Positions 12,266 through 23,960 are shown, counted from the stretch's first letter. The stretch is 64,000 nucleotides of DNA from Linanthus parryae (GCA_023055425.1 JALGPY010000002.1:50119321-50183320); one strand, 5' to 3'. Numbers and translations: made by a program. The notes: generated by a model not told the origin, from the letters alone.

Positions 12266-13705
12266 AGGGGACTTTGTCATTTTTCCCAATAAACAAGCCT
12301 CACATGTCTCATATGATTCAAAATCAAATGAGTCTAGTAATCCATCCTTATGGAGTCTAGATACACGTTTCTCATTTATGTGGCCTAAACGACAGTGCCA
12401 TAAATAATATGGATTTAAATCATTTATTTTAATCTGCTTGGTATTAATGTTGTAGACAGGATTGCTTAGATCAAGGACATAAAGTCCATTAAATAATTGC
12501 ACACTATAATAGTGAATATTATTCAAATAAAAGGAACAACAATTGTTCTTTATTGAAATAATAAAACCATCCTTGTCCAAACAAGAAATAGAAATAATGT
12601 TTCTGCTCATAGCAGGCACAAAATAGAAATTATTTAATTCTAAAACTAATCCTGAAGGCAGAGATAGCTCGCACACGCCTATGGCCAACGCAGCAACCTT
12701 TGCTCCATTCCCAACGCGCATATCTACCTCTCTTTTAGCCAATATCCTACTTCTCTTTAGATCCTGCATATTTCGACAAATATGAGATCCACATCCAATA
12801 TCTAATACCCATGATGTAGAGACAGTTAAATTGACATCTACAACAAAAATACCTGGTGGTGGTGGAATCACTATTCCAAGCCTCTTGTCCTCCAGATATT
12901 TTGGGCAGTTCCTCCTCCAGTGTCCAGGCTGACTGCAGTAGTGACACTCACCTTTAGTCACACTTTTGGCAATGCCACCAACAGGCTTAAGGGCAGGTTC
13001 CTTGGACTTGGCAACTGACTTGCCTTTGCCCTTGGAGGAAGAGGCAAACCTTTTACCGTTTCCTTTCTGTACCATCATAATGGCCTTGCCCTTACCCTTG
13101 TTGATGCTATGTTCAGCCGTCCTCAACATATTGAGTAAATCTGGAAGTGGTTTCACGATCTCGTTCATGTTATAGTTCATGATGAACTGTCCATAACTCT
13201 CGGGCAATGATTGCAACACGAGATTGGTTGCCAACTCTTGGCCGACCGGGAACCCTAGTCGGGCGAGATTCTCCAAGTACCCGATCATACAGAGTACATG
13301 GGGTCCCACCGGGTTCCCTTCTGCCAGATGACACTTGAACAACGCCTTAGAGACCTCATACCTTTCTACCCTTGCCTGCTCTTGGAAGAGCTGCTTCAGA
13401 TGCTCGATCATATCGACAGCATTCATGTTTTCATGTTGCTTCTGAAGCTCAGAATTCATGGTGCATAGCATAAGGCAGGCCGCATCATTAGCGTCATCAA
13501 CACGCTTTTGATATGCCTTTAGGGCAGCAGGTGTTTGGTTCTCTGGACCTTCTGGAACATGCTCCTCTATTGCGTACAGTTTCTTCTCTTGCTTGAGAAC
13601 AATTCTCAAGTTTCTGTACCAATCAAGAAAGTTGGTTCCAGAGAGCTTGTCCTTCTCAAGGACAGATCGTAGGGAATGTTGTGAACTCGATGAGTTGTTT
13701 GCCAT
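12266..13705 (-). pseudogene. Copia gag, protease and pre-integrase block (Angela-type)
   Basis: The start is placed at 13705 (MANNSSSSQHSLRSVLEKDK), a usual Angela-type gag beginning; an in-frame Met 21 codons upstream looks like leader. The gag core includes LSGTNFLDWYRNLRIVL, followed by a CCHC nucleic-acid knuckle (CHYCSQPGHWRRNC). The protease active site reads VLDIGCGSH, where the family has Asp-Thr/Ser-Gly, so the catalytic triplet is altered. The pre-integrase zinc motif (LWHCRLGHINEKR...CEACLLGKM) ends the open block. About 480 residues read without interruption. Confidence 0.92.
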
Positions 13706-15380
13706 TTCGAATTCTACAAAAGGAAAATACGCAAGTTTTAGTATTTGTGAATTTTTGACTATATTCAATAATGGCTAGTTTATCAAATATAGCTCCCACT
13801 ATTTTTCTACGGATTAATAACCCTCAAGATATTAATGCGGAAAATATCCTTATATTTTCTAGTGGGCCAAGATCCATCTTTCATCTCCTTATGAGCTTGC
13901 TTTGGCAAGTCACCCATAATTTGACTACTTTAGGTAGGAACAATTCCAATTGCATCCCATATGCAACTCTTGGTTCGATTGGGCAAATAACTCCTTGTTT
14001 ATCCATCCATATGAATAATCCCAATTGATTGCCTCTAGGTTTCTTAATCAAATTAATAGCCCAGTTGTGTTCAACCTCTTATCTAAAAAATTGCACATTG
14101 TTACGTGCCATCGCATTCCATCATTATGAACCAAGTCGCCATGCTTTGGCACGCACGGTCTTGATAAATAATGATGATAATGAGTGTTTAAATAACGAGA
14201 AGGCAAGAACACAATATTTGAATTTTTGAGGGATTTTAAATTCAATTTTTAATTGTTTTTTTGATCAATATCAACTAATCTATTTGAGTTTGGGCACAAC
14301 TCCAAATAATAGATTCGGGTTGTCTAATTATCTTATTATCCTAATTGCATGCATCATCCATACACCAACCACACAATAATAAGACAATAAAATAAACAAC
14401 CACAAAACAGAAATTAAACGTGATATGGATATGGCCTTTTCTAGACTAAGATAATTCCAAGCCAATGGAATTATCTATGAACCCTAAAACAAACACATCT
14501 CCATGCGTCTTGATCTTTTGGTCCATCCTTCATAGTCATGTGGAATGCTCCATGCTCCATCTTTTGTGGCTTCTTTGACGTTGGGCTTCTTTTCTTCAAT
14601 CTTGGCTAACAATTTACTTTATCTAGCACTAGCTAACTTCTATACTAAATAAAAATAAATCTCACAAGTTGAGAAAAAAAATGGCACACAGGCCATAAAA
14701 CCCTTATTAATTATTACAATTAATTGATCAGCTCGCAGGCCGTAAAACCAAACCACAAAATTAAACATCCACGTAAAACCACATCCTAAGGCCATATCCA
14801 ATCACCATGCGATTTGCACATAAACAGTTAAAATCCAATTTTAACGCGCTTGGTCAATTTTAATTAATTTTAGGACTTCTAGGGTTAAAACTATCCATGG
14901 GCCCAACAATCAAATTGCCCGGGCCCAATAAGGTGAACCACAAGGCCCTAGGGCCGGCCCGGCCCAAAACCCACAAGCCTAGGCCGCGGGTTAGGGCCGC
15001 CCGGCCCCCTAGGGCGGCCAAGCTTGGGCGGCAAGCAAGAGGGGGCGGTCCCCTAGGGGGCCGAACCTCTTTGAGGGAGTTGTTTCCAAAACAACTCCCC
15101 TGCTTGGTGCCCAAGTTTGGTTGCTTCCTTGTTTTGGAAGAACTCCTTCTTCCCCAAGGATGCCCAAACCCTAGATCTAAGATCCTAAAATTTCTCAAAC
15201 TCACCAATTCATGCATCCAATGCAAAAATTAGATCTTGTTATGATTAATTATTGACAAATTGCATCCTATGCTTGATTTGTCTTGTTTTACGCGATAAAC
15301 AAACAAATTAAGGTGTAAAACAACTAAAACGTAACAAATAAACCACGTTTATGCTCTACGACCTGTGGCTCTGATACAAC
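13706..15380 (-). other. Leader region of the Angela-type element
   Basis: 1.7 kb between the 5' LTR and gag, with no convincing coding sequence. It contains a strongly GC-rich patch (about 14890-15070) full of GGCCC and GGGC runs, standing out against AT-rich surroundings. It probably acts as structured 5' leader RNA (packaging or translation control); this is inference. Confidence 0.7.
15361..15380 (-). other. tRNA primer-binding site, Angela-type element
   Basis: Just inside the 5' LTR the minus strand reads GTTGTATCAGAGCCAC. This matches the initiator-Met tRNA 3' end pairing site (usual core TGGTATCAGAGC) except at one base. Confidence 0.8.
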
Positions 15381-16757
15381 TGTGGGGTTTTGATTCATGG
15401 ATGCGCAACGGAAACACAAACAATCATAAAACCATGCAAAACCCTCCAAGGATCACAAGTCAAGAGACATAATGATGGTAAAGGAAGAAATCAATAAGAC
15501 ACCTTAGGGTTCTCCTTTGATGACTTCAAACGCGAATTGTGTCACAATCTCTATGGTTGATCCACGCCTAGAGTTGATCCTAGAATCTCCCAAGTCCTTG
15601 GTGCTAGCCCGGAAGAGGAAGAGGAAGAAGAATCACGCAAAACGAGACCCAAAAGGAGGGTCTCGGCCTCCTTTGTGGCCGACGGGATGGGCGGCGGCAA
15701 GAGGGGCGGTCGGCTCCTCTTGTTGCTTGCTCTCTCTCCTTTTGTTCTCTCCCACTCTTTGTTATGTTCAATAATGAGAATAAGTTGTGGGAAGGATGGA
15801 AAGAAGGTCCTTTATATAGTCCAACAACTCCTTGCCAACTACCTAAAGGACTTATTCTAGTCCTACTAGAATTCAATTTAGTCCCTTCCTTGCAAATTAG
15901 TCCCTACTAAGTTTGCAAGGTTTTGCAAAGTGATCCTTCTAATTAATTAATCCAATTAATTAATTCCCAAATCTAGTTCAATGCTATATAGCGTGTGACC
16001 CCATAGGTTCTATCTAGTTGGTAGCAACTATTTGCTAATATGGAGCGGTCTCTAGCAAAACATCCATTCTAGCCAACTAATAGAATAGTCATCTTGACAA
16101 CCTTTGTACAAGTAATTGTCTCATCCCTTTGTCTCTATATCCGGATTGGACACGAGACATACAAGTCACACTCGTATATCCAATCCATAGTTTCTCGATC
16201 CATGGGAATACCCTTATTCGTGCAAATAACATTAATATCCCATATTGATTTATTTGAGTCTGGCCAGACATTCTATAAGCACTATCCCTCGAGTGGCCTA
16301 GGATATTTGCTCCCGTTATGTGGTAGGGAAAAATTCTATCTACGTCCACTACGATCTCTAAGCTTGCTTCTTATTGTATCCAGTACACGCCTTTATAACC
16401 ACCCAGTTACGGTGTAGCGTTTAACGCTACCAAAATCACAATAATCCACAACTAGAATATCTAGTGACTTCAAGTCTAAGGATGACAATACCATTGCACC
16501 GCGAGAAGCGCTTGTGACTCAACATAACGTGTATGTAGCCTTCTCGGAGATGGGTCAATCCAGTGCAACATTCCATAATGCACACCTATGTGATTGTCCC
16601 ATTAATCATTATACTGGACTAGGGATATTTAAGATAAACAACACAATTGTAAATCTAAGGACTTCATTATATTAAATATCAAATAAATAATAAATGAATT
16701 TCTAGCCACAAATAATTCATACTAAACTAGATTGCCTCTAGGGCATCTATTCCAACA
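15381..16757 (-). repeat. 5' LTR of the Angela-type element
   Basis: 1,377 bp, TG...CA ended. It is 50 bp shorter than its partner because of one internal deletion at about 16591. Near-identity of the pair indicates a fairly recent insertion relative to other elements in the window. Confidence 0.95.
15811..15819 (-). promoter_or_regulatory. Likely TATA box in the 5' LTR
   Basis: On the minus strand CTATATAAAGG. The same motif is kept in the 3' LTR (near 8770) and in the related solo LTR (near 33922), which supports a functional core promoter. Confidence 0.6.
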
Positions 16758-18138
16758 TTAAATACCAAATTCTTTTCATACGACTCCTCATTCCACTACT
16801 TATGTCGCCGAGTCATTTAATGCATGGATGTGTATGGAACGACTAATGGCAATTCTGAAGTTCATTACCGAGAATCGACATAAGTTGACTGATTTGTTAT
16901 TGAGGAAGCGTGAAGGAATTTACAAGTGGAAGAGTGTCGTGAGCCCAAAAGTTGAACGGAAACTGGGTAAGAATATTGAGATGTCTCGACTTGTGATTGT
17001 TCGGCGTTGCGTTGGAAACGAATTTGAGGTAGAAACAAGAAAATCAGCTTTGGTTGTTGACTAATCCTCTCGGTCTCGTACTTGTAAGGAATGGCAAATG
17101 ACGGGAATTCCATGTGCATGCTTGTGAAGTTATACATAAAAAAAATTTTGACGTATTCGAATTTGTAGAGCATTGGTACCGTAAGGAGACACAACAATAG
17201 ATTTACTCGGAGTTAATACATGCCAAATTTTGAGGGAATTTACCCAGGTGTATCTGATGAAACTGGCGAGTCATATCTTCATCCACCAAGGAGTAGACGT
17301 CAACCTGGCAGGCCTCATCAAAAGCGCATTGAGTCCCAATTCATGGACAAGAGGCCTATTCATTGCTCTCGATGTAACGAGAGTGGTCACAACAGAGGAA
17401 GCTGTCAAAATGAAATTTAAGTTTGTGAACTTACAATTCAGTCATTTTGTTATTTATTTTGTATCCCTCGTCACTTATGCGAACTATTTAGTTTATTAAA
17501 TAATTTCTCATTGTCGTTAACGAAATATGACAATTTTTGTGATTTCTGACAACTTGGCATATATTAATGCACATGAGCAGGGTTTTCAACGGTTGGTTTT
17601 TGTTGATATGATGATAGTGGTTCTAGTTATACGAATGTAGTTGGCTTTGTTATGTATACAAGTGTAATGGGTGGGGGCTGAAATAGTTTTTTTGTTTGAT
17701 CCCCCAAAAATCATGCTATTGTTTCTTGTTTGATCCCCCATGAATTGTTTGATCACATTGCTTTAGTGTTGTGATTGCTCTTTATAGTTGCAACAAATAA
17801 ACTGACTGAGCACATTGCTCGACCTTATTCAAAGGTAAGTATTTTGCAGGTGGAAGCGTGACATGGATGTTTAATTCGAATGAGAAGCAAACTATGGTCT
17901 GCTTAGATTTTTCCATGGAGGCCTAAGTTATTGTCTTGTTAGCATGCCCAGATCATTATTGGCTTTTCTAATCTTCTTCATATGCTTGGTTGACCTATTA
18001 TGGAATAGCTGTGTAAGTGGAAGCGTTACTATAGTGCAAAATGAATATACAGAATAAAAATAAGAGTACTACAATAGTTACTAGCAGTATCAGTTTGCAA
18101 GAGCATGATGCTTGTTCAAACATTTTAATTATGAGGAT

Positions 18139-18293
18139 ATGTAAGGGCAAAAATGTACTTTGGTAGCTCTAATTCACTACTTCTGCCTTATTAATAAATA
18201 TTTTATACCAATTGCCTTATACAATAATTAGTTTACTTTTACTGCCTTATTAATAAATTTTAGCCAAATTTTTGACTTAATTGTAATAATCCC
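18139..18293 (+). repeat. MULE terminal inverted repeat, copy C
   Basis: ATGTAAGGGCAAAAATG ... TTAATTGTAATAATCCC. Inverted relative to copy B, it closes the right MULE. Confidence 0.85.
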
Positions 18294-18716
18294 TTCAAAA
18301 CAATGATTAAAAATTAAAGATGAATAAGCCACAAAAGTATCAATAGCCGTGACGTGTTGTGCATAATCAGGCTTCCTTTTACAGCTTGCGAAAAAAACCA
18401 AATATTAGTACAAAGTTGCTGTATATTTAACGAAGAAAACTCAACGGAGATGTACAGTTGCAACAATTAATTAATTCAAGCGGCGCCTGTTTCCGTTACA
18501 AATTTTGAAGCGATTGTTCCACTCCACAAACATTGTTCAGAATAGTTGGTAGATTTTTTGACCTCATGAAATTCCATGACTCTGCTCTAGCGCTTGGATA
18601 CAATACATAAGGTAATTAGATTGATAATGATTAACATGACCGACCAATCACATTGTCTTGTGGTACCACGTCGCTCATATAAAAGTGCTAATGAATATTT
18701 TCTTTCGAATAAGCAT
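18294..18716. other. Unclassified intergenic sequence
   Basis: About 420 bases after the right MULE. I see no coding, repeat or RNA signal here. Confidence 0.5.
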
Positions 18717-19010
18717 GGGCGGATGTATATGGAGATGAGTGACCGCTTAAGTTTTGAAATTTATAATTTTCACCTCATATTTTGTTATTTTAATTACAAT
18801 AGCCCCCACTCAAATTTTGATATTTATAATATTTACTCTTTATATTGTTCATTTACTTACAGTAACCCCACTCATATTATATATTCACCTCATATATTCA
18901 CCTCAACAATCTATAAAGATCATCGCTTTAACTCTTAAATACTTTAAAGATCAGTCATTAAACTTAAATTTTTTTCTAGCCCCCACTGTGCTATATTTCT
19001 GGATCCGCCC
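18717..19010. mobile_element. Possible MITE with GGGCGGAT ends
   Basis: Starts GGGCGGATGTATATGG and ends TTCTGGATCCGCCC, giving an 8-bp perfect inverted repeat (GGGCGGAT / ATCCGCCC) around an AT-rich 278-bp interior with CCCCCACT-type stretches at both sides. No clear target duplication was found. Confidence 0.4.
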
Positions 19011-20179
19011 TGTCAGAAAGCTACTTACTAACTGAGCTTAAATTGCCATTTTCGTTGGAGGACATCCACTTCTTCCCAGGCTTGCTCATCCTTAAAAAAC
19101 ACCAGTGGAGTGGAAAAGTTGCTTCCAAGGAGGACAAAAACATGGTAGGCTTGTTGGAGAAGGCACTTGCTGACTGCAAGAGAATGTACACCACCATCTA
19201 CAGTAATGGAGACCTGCTCACGAGGCCAGGGGAAGACACCCTACTGCCTTCCAACACCAAAAGCACATGTAATTACTAGGTTAGGTATCTTTTAACCCGA
19301 CGGGGAGTAAAAATAAAGAAAATCAAGATGTATATGAGCCACAAAATCGGGATGAAGCCTCCCAAGAGCCATCTATGACTTATCTTCTCGGCCTATCTTC
19401 TTTCCTCGTCATTTTTACATGTTCTTCTTCTGACGGCTTTGGCCTGGAAGTATTTCACCTGGTTGTGACCTTATCCGAAGGAAAGAAGATTCCTCCAGCT
19501 AGCCTTTTATTGGTGAATGTCTGGAATCCACCAATAAATTCATTTCAATCCTCATCCAGTGATCTTGAAAAAGTAAATAGACTCTGAATTGTATGGATTG
19601 TAGATGTCTTCAAATCAAAGCGGTTTGCCTGAATTGATGGCACCACTATGGCTCGCTCATGGCCCTGATGGGCGATGTTTTATGTTGTTCGAAAATCAAA
19701 GAGGGTGAGCTTACGTGGACCCAAGCAACTTAGCACGACATTAGATGTAGAAAATTTCATATCTTGTAATGTTTCTACTTGTATCAAAAGACTTTGTATC
19801 TTTTGACTGTGTCAATATTGTCTAAGCTTGTTGTTGAGGAAGCGAATCTATCTTTGGGTTAGATCCATGATTACTCCTTGCTCAGCCGTTTCGGCACTCA
19901 GATGCAGAGGGCGTCCCCCTAAGATCTGAGGTTCGTTAGAGCTATCAGGTCCGATAAGGGTGGGGTGTTATATTATGGCTTAACATGCATTCGATGTTTT
20001 CCGCTGTGGGCTTTGAGATTTTGAAAAGCTCTCCAAAGTGGTCCACAAGAACCTTTATTACCATGTCCTCTGATTTTACCGATTCACCATGTGGGTCTCT
20101 TTAGCATTGAATTTGATGGAAAAAACTCATATTTTGATCTCTAAATTTAAATTTTCCCGCACGGGCTCTCTGACTCCAC
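19011..20179. other. Unclassified sequence
   Basis: 1.2 kb. Short open frames occur (19043-19279, 19375-19587), but they match no family I recognise and lack supporting splice context. A GGTGGGGTGTTATA motif near 19960 recalls LTR starts but stands alone. Confidence 0.4.
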
Positions 20180-20196
20180 ATACCTTCCTCCTTTCT

Positions 20197-21082
20197 TTTT
20201 TTTTTTTTTTTTTCCGGAAACTGAAGCTTTCATTAAAAAGAAGGCTATCACAGCCAATACAAACCAGAAAAATCTGGTAAGCAAACAGAGTGGTACACCC
20301 CACCAACTCTGAAAAGTCAAACTCTAAAAAGAGCAAAAAAGAAAAAGAAAAAGTACACTGATCATTCCAATACATCTTGAAAGTTGAATACCATCATAAT
20401 TCCGCATGCAAACTATTGAGTTTCCCGAAACAGAAAAGAGGAAGCAACCAGATACACCGGAAGCACCTTCGGCCGCTTGAAACATCACCGGAAAAACTCA
20501 TAAAATCCAAGACAGAACCTCGAAACATCAGAACCATGGACATTCGAAGAAATAGATCTGTAAAACCATGAAAGCTCTTGTAAAAATCCACCCTTAAACA
20601 AATCGGCCCCATAACATCGTTAAGGGATCTGGACTGGAGAATCAGGTGAAGGGCTCATCACATATCAGAAAAGATGAAGAAGATGGTGAAGGGTAAGGTG
20701 TTTCTTGAACAGGGGCAGCACAAATCTGAAGCCCTAACACCACATCTTCTGAAAAAATCACAAACCTTCGATGGAAACCCACATATGGAGAGCTTTATGC
20801 TCAGATCTGAAAAGGAGAAACAAGAAAAGAAGAACAAGGAGCAAAGAGCAGAAAAAAAGGGGGGGGGGGGGTCGCCGCCGCCATGAGGAGCGGCGGCGGC
20901 GAGCCCGACGGCTATCCCGGCGGAGCTCTCAGAGACTGGAATTGAAAGGTTTGTAGAAGAGAAGGTGAAGACGATAGGGCGGAAGAAATTTGCCGGAGCA
21001 AAACTGTTTAACTCACAATGGAGTACTCTCACTCTCTCACTTTCTCTCTCTAGAGAAGGCAGAGAGACTCCCTCCTCCTAAT
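20197..21082 (-). mobile_element. Short LINE-type retroposon with 17-bp target duplication
   Basis: An ~886-bp retroposon on the minus strand. It ends in a poly(A) tail (T run at 20197-20213 on the plus strand), preceded by CTTTTTAATGAAAGCTTC, a typical plant L1-type 3' end. A perfect 17-bp direct repeat, ATACCTTCCTCCTTTCT, flanks it (20180-20196 and 21083-21099). Its 5' end is CT/GA-rich, like plant LINE leaders. No reverse transcriptase or endonuclease is present, so it is an internally deleted LINE or a LINE-mobilised sequence. It contains a GC-rich (GCC)n-like patch near 20870-20930 next to a run of G. Confidence 0.85.
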
Positions 21083-21599
21083 ATACCTTCCTCCTTTCTC
21101 AAGAGTTAATTATATTATTTTGCTTGGTTTATCTTATTGGACAAGATTATTTTCGGGGCATTTTATCTAGCTTCTGCCCTCTGACCCAGAGCAATCTTGT
21201 CCGCCTTGAAACACTAGAAAAAGTATAGCGGATCTTGATCGTGCATGTTTTTGTGTGGAGCTTTTTCTTTAAGCTACATTGTGATTTTCCCCATGTCTGT
21301 GCAACTAGCTATGAAAATACCTCATGTAAACTCCACATATTTAATATCTAGAATATGTGTTTCCTTGGTTTAGGATTTTAGTACTTTTATTCAAGGTGAA
21401 TAGGTCAAACACACGTCAGTTACATTTTCTCATTGGTGCATTTACATCCACATAAAAGTTGCAACTCACGAATCTAATCTTTCTCAAATATTGGCTTCCT
21501 CGTTGTGGTTGTTTTCCAAGTTAATGGGTTCCCGCAAGAACCCAAATCTATAAGGCCAACTCCGCTGAGAACATCTTTAAGCCAAAAAAAACTGTGAAT

Positions 21600-23960
21600 A
21601 ACTTACCCCCACGGCCCGTACCACCTTCCTTATCTATTTTGAGGAAATTGCATTAAAGTCACCAATTAAAAACCATGACAGTTTTGGTTGGGGAGTTTAG
21701 CGTCTAATCAATTCCCAAGAGTAAGCTCTTTCTTTCCTGACCGGGCCCCAGTTGAAATCCTTAATTTCCACCACTCATTGCCATGCCTCTTCTTTACCAT
21801 CTTGTCGATATGGATACATGAATAATTAGTCAGGGTAACTTGCATACTATCACTCCAGAGTAATGCTAAGCCCCCCCTTCTTCCCTTGGAATTAATGAAG
21901 ATTCCATGGAGGTAACCTAACCTTGCTTGAGTTCTTTCCATCTAATTTTTACGAGATTGGTCTCCATAAGAAAGACCATGTCGGTTTGCTTTTGCTTCAC
22001 TAAGTCGCGAAACGATATAACTTACTTGGGTTCCCAAGCCCTTGTATGTTCCAAATTAACAGACTCATTTTGACTTGCAGGACTACTTCGGAGTCGTTAC
22101 CAATAAAAGTGATCGAGTATCTGAGGCTCTCTATTCTTTTTTGTATTCTATTTGAATCTATATACTCTTCTTGTTCCTTACAACTTATTATTATTTGGTG
22201 CTTGGGGGGGCTGAGATTCAGTACTGGTGCTCTCTCTCTTTGGTGTAGTCGGTCGGGTGGTAGAGTTTGTTGGACCTGTTTTGCTTTTTACTTTGTGGAA
22301 ATTGTTCTTCCTAGATCCCTTTCCCTTTAGCTTTTTTGGACACCATACTACGAGGGTTCTGGGTATCACTAGTTGCAACCGTTGAATTTCCAGATCTTTT
22401 ATCGAATGCTTGCACCCAAGGCTCCTCCTTGGCCCATGTACCTTTCGTATCGGATGTAGCCAATGAGTTGTTGTACGCAGAGGGGATATGGAGCAACTTT
22501 CCTGTGTTCATGTAATAAGAAGAAGAAAATCAATGACACATGGTTAACCTCTTTGGGGCCTGAGAGTGAGAGTTTGTTTGGGGTATGAGCAAGGAAACGT
22601 ATGTTATCCAGAGAGGAGACATTGATTGCTTGAGATGGGCTTGTTGATCGATCAGTACGTCTTGGCATAAATGGGACATACCCCTTTATATATACAAGCC
22701 ATAGGACGAACGTGGGTAAGCATACATGCTGGTGGTGGATCCACTCGTGGCCACAATGTCGGCCTAATTGAACGGCTTGCGGCCCGTATATGTTGGAGTC
22801 GTGGTCCGTGTTTTCAGGGACGTGGACAGTCCATTTGAAGGTCTCTAGATAACATACGAGAGTCGCATGTAAGACTAGCACCTTGCATGAGACAGTCCTT
22901 ACTCTAGCCTCCAAGCCACTCGCACCCCCAAGTCCCGTTAGCATAAGGCGCATATGCGAAGGACCCTATCTCATAGTCCTTCGCATACACGTAGGCGAAG
23001 AGTATGTTACGGTTCTTTATGGAGCATGAAGTATGCACACGTTTCTCTTGTCCGAGGTGTCACATGGCTTACCGATGGTGTCAAAAGTTTAGGGTATCTA
23101 CATATGTCTATGATGGCCAACTTTCCATTTTGTACTTTTTCATCATTCCCACCATAATTTTCCTCCTCAATTTCCACATTGCCATTACTTCTGTATTCAT
23201 CCTCCTCTTCAGTATCATTTTTAAATCGACCTCTATGGAACTTATTTCTTGCAAAGGGTGGTATAACAACCATTTTTCATACCTCGAATCAGCTTTGTCC
23301 ATCTTCTTTTATCCCACAACCATACGAGTATTATTGTTGTGGTTTATACGCCCACACCATTGGAAAATACAAGGCACTCGTTTGTACTTGTAGTCTAGCC
23401 AATATCTTCGCCCCTTACTTGGATGTGAACTCCACGTGGGTGCAGTTCGTCAATTGGGATCCTAACAAGTACAATGACGTATTTTAATATACCTTCACTT
23501 TCAAATCTTGGGTTGAACCTAGCACTGTAACCACAACTCCTACTGCTCTTCATCCCGCTTCCTTTTTCACAAGGTATAGTGGCAGGCTCTACACTTGAAC
23601 CCAAACTTCTTTTTTATCGGAATGAATTCCTTCAGTATAACCGCCCATCTTCAAGGGTTTGAGAATTGGGATTTTTCCGTAAAAAATCACGGTCCTCAAG
23701 ATGACACTCTATCCAAGCTTTCTTGATTAAGGAATCGATACAAAAAAGTGTCATAGCCAAACTCTTGTATGCTAATATGTTCCCCTTGAGTCCAGATTTG
23801 ACGAAAGAGCCATCTTATAGCTTGTTTCTGTACCAAAAAAAATAATGAGGGGCAATGGTTGAAATCTCTCTCCACTTTTGAACAAAGCTCATCCTCGAAG
23901 ATGCCATCGTCGCCTTGGAGTGAACAAAGATCGGAGTTTTCTTGCAATTCATCCACTGTT
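21600..23960 (-). pseudogene. Decayed L1-type LINE, ORF1 and endonuclease part
   Basis: Domains follow LINE order on the minus strand: a DUF4283-like ORF1 start (23956-23620, DTFLYRFLNQESLDRV), a degenerate zinc knuckle near 23360-23320 (QWCGRINHNNNT), the YEKWLLYHP-type segment after it, a basic Ser/Thr/Pro-rich tail (22511-22178), and an endonuclease piece (21941-21600) with GGLALLW and SWFLIGDFNAI. Multiple stops and shifts are present and the reverse transcriptase is missing. The 22560-23000 part is not recognisable as LINE and may be a separate insertion. Confidence 0.7.
22953..22987. other. Perfect 12-bp stem hairpin
   Basis: TATGCGAAGGAC and its exact complement GTCCTTCGCATA flank an 11-nt loop. 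It lies in the unclassified segment of the LINE remnant. It could be an element terminus or chance. Confidence 0.4.

Larger units (their letters stand above)
8339..16757 (-). mobile_element. Angela-type Ty1/copia LTR retrotransposon, complete
   Basis: An LTR retrotransposon transcribed on the minus strand, with TG...CA termini and a perfect 5-bp target duplication TTAAA (8334-8338 and 16758-16762). In element orientation the LTR begins TGTTGGAATAGATGCCCTAG, the signature start of Angela-type elements. Order: 5' LTR (15381-16757), primer-binding site, 1.7-kb leader, gag-protease-integrase-RT-RNase H (13705-9780), polypurine tract, 3' LTR (8339-9765). It sits inside the right MULE and so is younger than it. 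The coding region has several frameshifts and a stop, so it is non-autonomous. Confidence 0.95.
6826..17420 (+). pseudogene. mudrA-type MULE transposase pseudogene, right copy, interrupted
   Basis: Same domain order as the left copy, in the plus direction: N-terminal exon (6826-7062), MuDR DNA-binding domain (about 7280-7460), transposase core (7686-8030, FIDGGF then FSIAYG), a following block (8106-8338), then after the copia insertion the SWIM-zinc-finger side (16828-17060) and CCHC knuckle (CSRCNESGHNRGSC, to 17420). Lesions include a 13-bp deletion near 7463 relative to the left copy, a stop in place of Trp at about 7630, a stop at 8028-8030 just before the second catalytic Asp region, and a damaged SWIM finger near 17110. 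The copia insertion alone would inactivate it. Confidence 0.87.
5639..18293 (+). mobile_element. MuDR-like element (MULE), right copy, split by a copia element
   Basis: Bounded by inverted copies of the ~155-bp terminal repeat (5639-5793 and 18139-18293). After removing the copia element (8339-16757 plus one TTAAA), the interior is about 4.2 kb and follows the left copy throughout. No matching 8-11 bp direct repeats flank the two ends (TATACATTA on the left, TTCAAAACA on the right). The ends may therefore have been rearranged since insertion, or the duplication has decayed. Confidence 0.88.

Noticed and set aside
14860..15232. Pro/Arg/Gly-rich open frames on both strands
   Set aside because: They arise from the GC-rich leader patch, where stop codons are rare; no motif supports coding.
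19043..19279. 78-codon plus-strand frame (FSLEDIHFFPGLLILKKHQW within it)
   Set aside because: Looks mildly protein-like but has no family match, no splice context and no neighbours to support it.
20658..21032. 124-codon Ser/Phe/Pro-rich minus-strand frame in the short retroposon
   Set aside because: Low-complexity leader sequence; not like LINE ORF1.
22399..22953. 184-codon minus-strand open frame
   Set aside because: No recognisable domain, unusual composition, and it straddles LINE and unclassified sequence.
23179..23487. Zinc-knuckle-like plus-strand peptide (YYCCGLYAHTIGK)
   Set aside because: The minus strand at the same place carries the knuckle expected of the surrounding LINE ORF1 in the right order and orientation, so the plus-strand one looks coincidental.
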